A program made the translations under genes and the position numbers. A stretch of DNA of 64,000 nt, from NCBI GenBank assembly GCA_900074885.1, contig FJUW01000001.1:992001-1056000 (forward strand), in the 5' to 3' direction. Shown here piece after piece: positions 61,143 to 64,000 of the stretch; within the stretch, counting starts at the first letter, position 1; the number at the start of each line of letters is the position of its first letter. This stretch comes from Rhynchosporium graminicola (lineage: Eukaryota; Ascomycota; Leotiomycetes; Helotiales; Ploettnerulaceae). A model generated the notes under the pieces. That model saw only the letters and a program-made list of their open reading frames with translations. It had not been told where the DNA came from and did no database searches.

Positions 61143-63440
61143 GACGGATCCAGCTGTGGGATGGGAGTTGTCTGTAAGCCTCGTAACCTGCAATTAGTGA
61201 TGACAATCAGGACCTTCTTTGGCTTGTTTGTAGGCTGTATTTAGGATTTCTTAGATACTCAGTAATTGTAGCAGCAGCAACAGGAACTCGGTATCCGGTC
61301 AAATTTGAATCGCAGAAGTGAGTCTCTTGTGTCGTGCGGCGATACCCTTTCAATGTTGACTTTCAAGGAAGGAGGAAGCCACGTTAAAGGGGCAATCGCT
61401 TTTAGGGTTGCAAGTCTATTGGGCGAGCAAGCGAGAAGTCAGCGTTTCCTCATTAGGAGAGGCCAATCTTTTGTGGGGCCTCTCTTCTACTCGGACTCAT
61501 TTCATTCTCTCGCCTGGATCTGTTTACTCAACCTCAGATTCCACGAGAATTGAGTCGAGAAGAGCCTCGAGCCGCTTAGACCTACACGGAGCTCCATGCT
61601 CCTCCGAAACGAAGTATTGTATCGATGGCTAACATTTGCAATCACTTCTCCCAGCATTAAACCGATCTGATCTTTTGGTTGATAATCATCTCAGCCGCAT
61701 GCTATTTCTTCGGATCCAATCATCCCTCCATCCATACAAGCCTCCTGACTGTACATCCACACGGTCAGTCGAGGATGGAGGTATCAGGCTCCGACATGGG
61801 AATGTTGCGGTAGCCTGGATACATGATCTTAGCTGCAGCAATGGCTGGAACGTTTCAGCCCTACGATGTGGTGATCGCCTTCTCCAAAGTACTCATTCTC
61901 AATGTTCGCCGGATAGCACACCAATCGACCGATATCCCTACTTTCTAGAGCTCTGACTAATAGCTACTGGAGTTTCGGATCTTCAAGGCTCTCTACTTCT
62001 AGTCTACTGGATAGATTTTTGAACATTAGGTTCGTTCTCAAAACGGCCACTCTTTTTGGTAGGGCCTGGAGAGGGACGATCTCCAACCTAAGAAACTGTA
62101 ATTTCTAAACTGGTTCTCGCGAGGTCTCGCTTCTCGTGCAGGTACTTCATTCACATTCTGCCATCCTTCTTGGTCCTGCCTATTGGACCAGTCGTATGCT
62201 CAAGCCTAGACAACATCTGGCCTTGCCGCTGTGTGACATGGGCCTTTACCATTTCTTTATATGACGCCCCGATCTTATATGCCTACAATGCCAGGCTCAT
62301 CTCTTCTTGACACCGATATTCGGTTCTTGAAAGCCACAGATTGCTCATGACACGTTGCTGAAGATCTGGTCGACATCGACATGCCTGCTTATCTGTACTT
62401 CAGAACGGTGACCTGGAAAGCCCGGTACAAATATCCTTAGCAACGGTCATACATTCTTCTAGTCTCTTTCTTAAATCAAAGATTACTGCTAACATGCCTC
62501 AGCGAATCAGACCATAGGAATGCCTCCTATCCCAAATAATTTGGAATAAAAGCCTACACGCCCTGCCACCGAGAAGCCGGAGTGCGCGTCCACTGCTTCC
62601 TATCCATTGGCATCCAATGGCTTATGGCAATCACAAGTCACTTGGGCGCGATTTCAAACTCGACTAGGCAAGTGCTTACAAATGTCTCCCTGGTCAATTT
62701 TGCCTGATGGACGCGGGCCTAGGAGCAAAGATGAGCAGAACTTTGATCTTCAAGTTTGCGGACATTTGGCGTCTTGGCTAGATGATTTGAGCTTACGTTG
62801 ATTAACTACTGCAAGTGAAGCTCAGTCCACTACCATCCCAATTCTGCGAATAGTAGTTCGGCCCTTCAAACTATTACCTTCAATGTACTCTCCTGGCTTT
62901 GTAGCAACTGTGCTTCCTTTTCTAGGCTCGTCGTAGCACCCCACACATATTGGTATGGAACGACTCGTGAAGGAGAAAAGCAGTCATCGCTCTCCCCGTC
63001 AATCTCGACCCTCGCCGCCGTTGTTGCAAGAGCTGCTCACTTGCTACCACAAACAATGAGCTCTTTCAAGAGTTTCTGTCTAGCGATTCGCCCATTGCCC
63101 ATGATACTGATGAGTTCAACTATCTTCAGATGTAACCTGTAACATGCCTTAATTACACAGTTAGAGCGTTTGAAGTAGGTATCATTCGCATAGAACAGGA
63201 GATTCATGACGTACTTCTTGCATCTCGACATGTGCTTCCCTCAAGATCGCAACAGTTCATGACTCACCCGGTGATGAATTTGCCGTTCGTACGTGCATAT
63301 CATTTGCTGTTCGATAATGCGAACTCGTCTTCAACCTGTTGTGCAAATACAATAATTGTGCAAGGTTGGATAGACATTTTTGAATAAGGGAAACTGCAAG
63401 GGATTATTTTATCGCGAAGGTGGGAAAGTCCCCAGAAAGC
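61143..63440. other. Intergenic, no gene supported
   Basis: 2.3 kb with short open frames only. A plus-strand tract near 63000-63140 (NLDPRRRCCKSCSLA, then a stop) is mildly protein-like but isolated. Nothing is annotated. Confidence 0.45.
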
Positions 63441-64000
63441 ATGATGAGAATAGCCATAGCAGGATCCGGTGGGCTCGCCCGAATATTCGCTTTCTACATC
63501 CATGAAATCACCCATCAAGTAGTCATCTTATCCAGACGAGTCTGAACCCACTTTCCCGTGTCTCGAAAGAAGGTTAACAATATCTCAAGGAACACACAGA
63601 TCTTGAGGCTCGTGGCTACACAGTACTAGTCATTAACCACGATAGCCAAACCGATCTCCGCCATGCTCTCCGAGGTATCGACCTACTAATCTCCACCGTC
63701 TCAGGAAATCCTCAGATCAATCTTATGTACACCGCAGCTCATTCGAACGTTTCTCGCTTCGTCTCGGCAGAATTTGAAGGCCCTCCCTCACGCCGACCGC
63801 GCAGCGACACAATGGATCGGGGCCGAGCAGCATGTCTAGACAGACTCCGAGACTGGTCGAGACATAATAGACACCCAATTCTGTCTACGATCTTCGTTTG
63901 CGGCATATTTTACGAATGCTTTGCACGTGGTGGGCTGGGAAGTTTGCATATTGGCGTTTCATCAAACTGCTACTATCCCGGCTCCTACCCGATGAACATC
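63441..64000 (+). CDS. NmrA-like / isoflavone-reductase-type NAD(P)-binding protein, 5' part
   Basis: Open from the ATG at 63441 (a second Met follows) and running off the right edge. Exon 1 is 63441-63539, the intron is 63540-63589 (branch-like GTTAACAAT, CTCAAG acceptor), exon 2 starts at 63590. The N-terminus MRIAIAGSGGLARIF has the Rossmann dinucleotide loop, VVILSRR follows at the end of strand 2, then GIDLLISTVSGNPQINL, the SAEFEGPPSRRPRSDTMDRG block and CGIFYECFARGGLGSL typical of the NmrA-like family. Such proteins are redox sensors or reductases; substrate unknown. Both frames are intact as far as visible. Confidence 0.85.

Noticed and set aside
1..64000. tRNA, 5S rRNA, CRISPR arrays, secondary-metabolite clusters
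   Set aside because: Looked for GGTTCGA-type B boxes, spaced direct repeats and PKS/NRPS/terpene-type motifs by eye; the GTTCGAATC-like hits found (for example near 910) are inside coding sequence, and no other evidence was seen. A tRNAscan and antiSMASH run would be decisive.

Overview
The window is nuclear DNA of a filamentous ascomycete (Pezizomycotina; a leotiomycete such as a Helotiales member is plausible but not proven). Genes are short-intron (mostly 45-110 nt, GT...AG, often with a CTAAC-type branch site), coding density is moderate, and the gene set is fungal: DMC1, RRP7, EFM3/FAM86, eS24, a group II G-alpha, a derlin, a CorA-type protein, BZZ1, DBP5, a CFEM protein and an NmrA-like protein. 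There are no operons, CRISPR arrays or prokaryotic signals, and I found no biosynthetic gene cluster.

Layout. 1-1667: 3' end of the meiotic recombinase DMC1, then RRP7. 3377-4481 (-): dienelactone-hydrolase-family enzyme. 4482-6422: non-coding, with a possible old LTR. 6423-12111 (+): a 1858-residue, very acidic and disordered protein with a coilin-like N-terminus. 13307-14000 (+): small secreted, tail-anchored or GPI-type protein. 14804-15926 (-) and 16281-16991 (+): divergent pair EFM3-like methyltransferase / ribosomal protein eS24. 17848-25567 (-): giant MFS-type transporter (about 2460 residues or slightly more) with a long disordered N-terminal extension. 25568-30598: 5 kb without genes, dense in tetra- and pentanucleotide microsatellites, leading into the G-alpha gene (30599-31905). 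31906-40320: 8.4 kb gene-poor stretch with microsatellites and only faint coding relics. 40321-41689 (+) derlin and 41800-45817 (-) CorA-like protein, convergent with 110 bp between them. 46412-48846: a tandem duplication carrying an intact 2EXR-type gene and a decayed second copy. 49203-51571 (-) BZZ1 and 52306-53946 (+) DBP5, divergent. 55441-58435 (+): CFEM surface protein with a transmembrane segment and long cytoplasmic tail. 59386-61142 (-): Arg/Ser-rich unknown protein. 63441-64000 (+): 5' part of an NmrA-like gene cut by the window end.

How they work together: mostly unrelated housekeeping genes (rRNA processing, translation, mRNA export, ER-associated degradation, actin/endocytosis, meiosis) mixed with membrane and signalling genes (MFS, G-alpha, CorA, CFEM). 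The most interesting points are the tandem 2EXR duplication with decay, a well-supported 7-nt microexon in the CorA-like gene, a probable frame-switching 3' exon in the giant transporter, and the very long disordered extensions of the coilin-like, MFS and CFEM proteins. Exon boundaries were worked out by hand from splice sites and reading frame; no similarity search was run, so all family names rest on recognised motifs.
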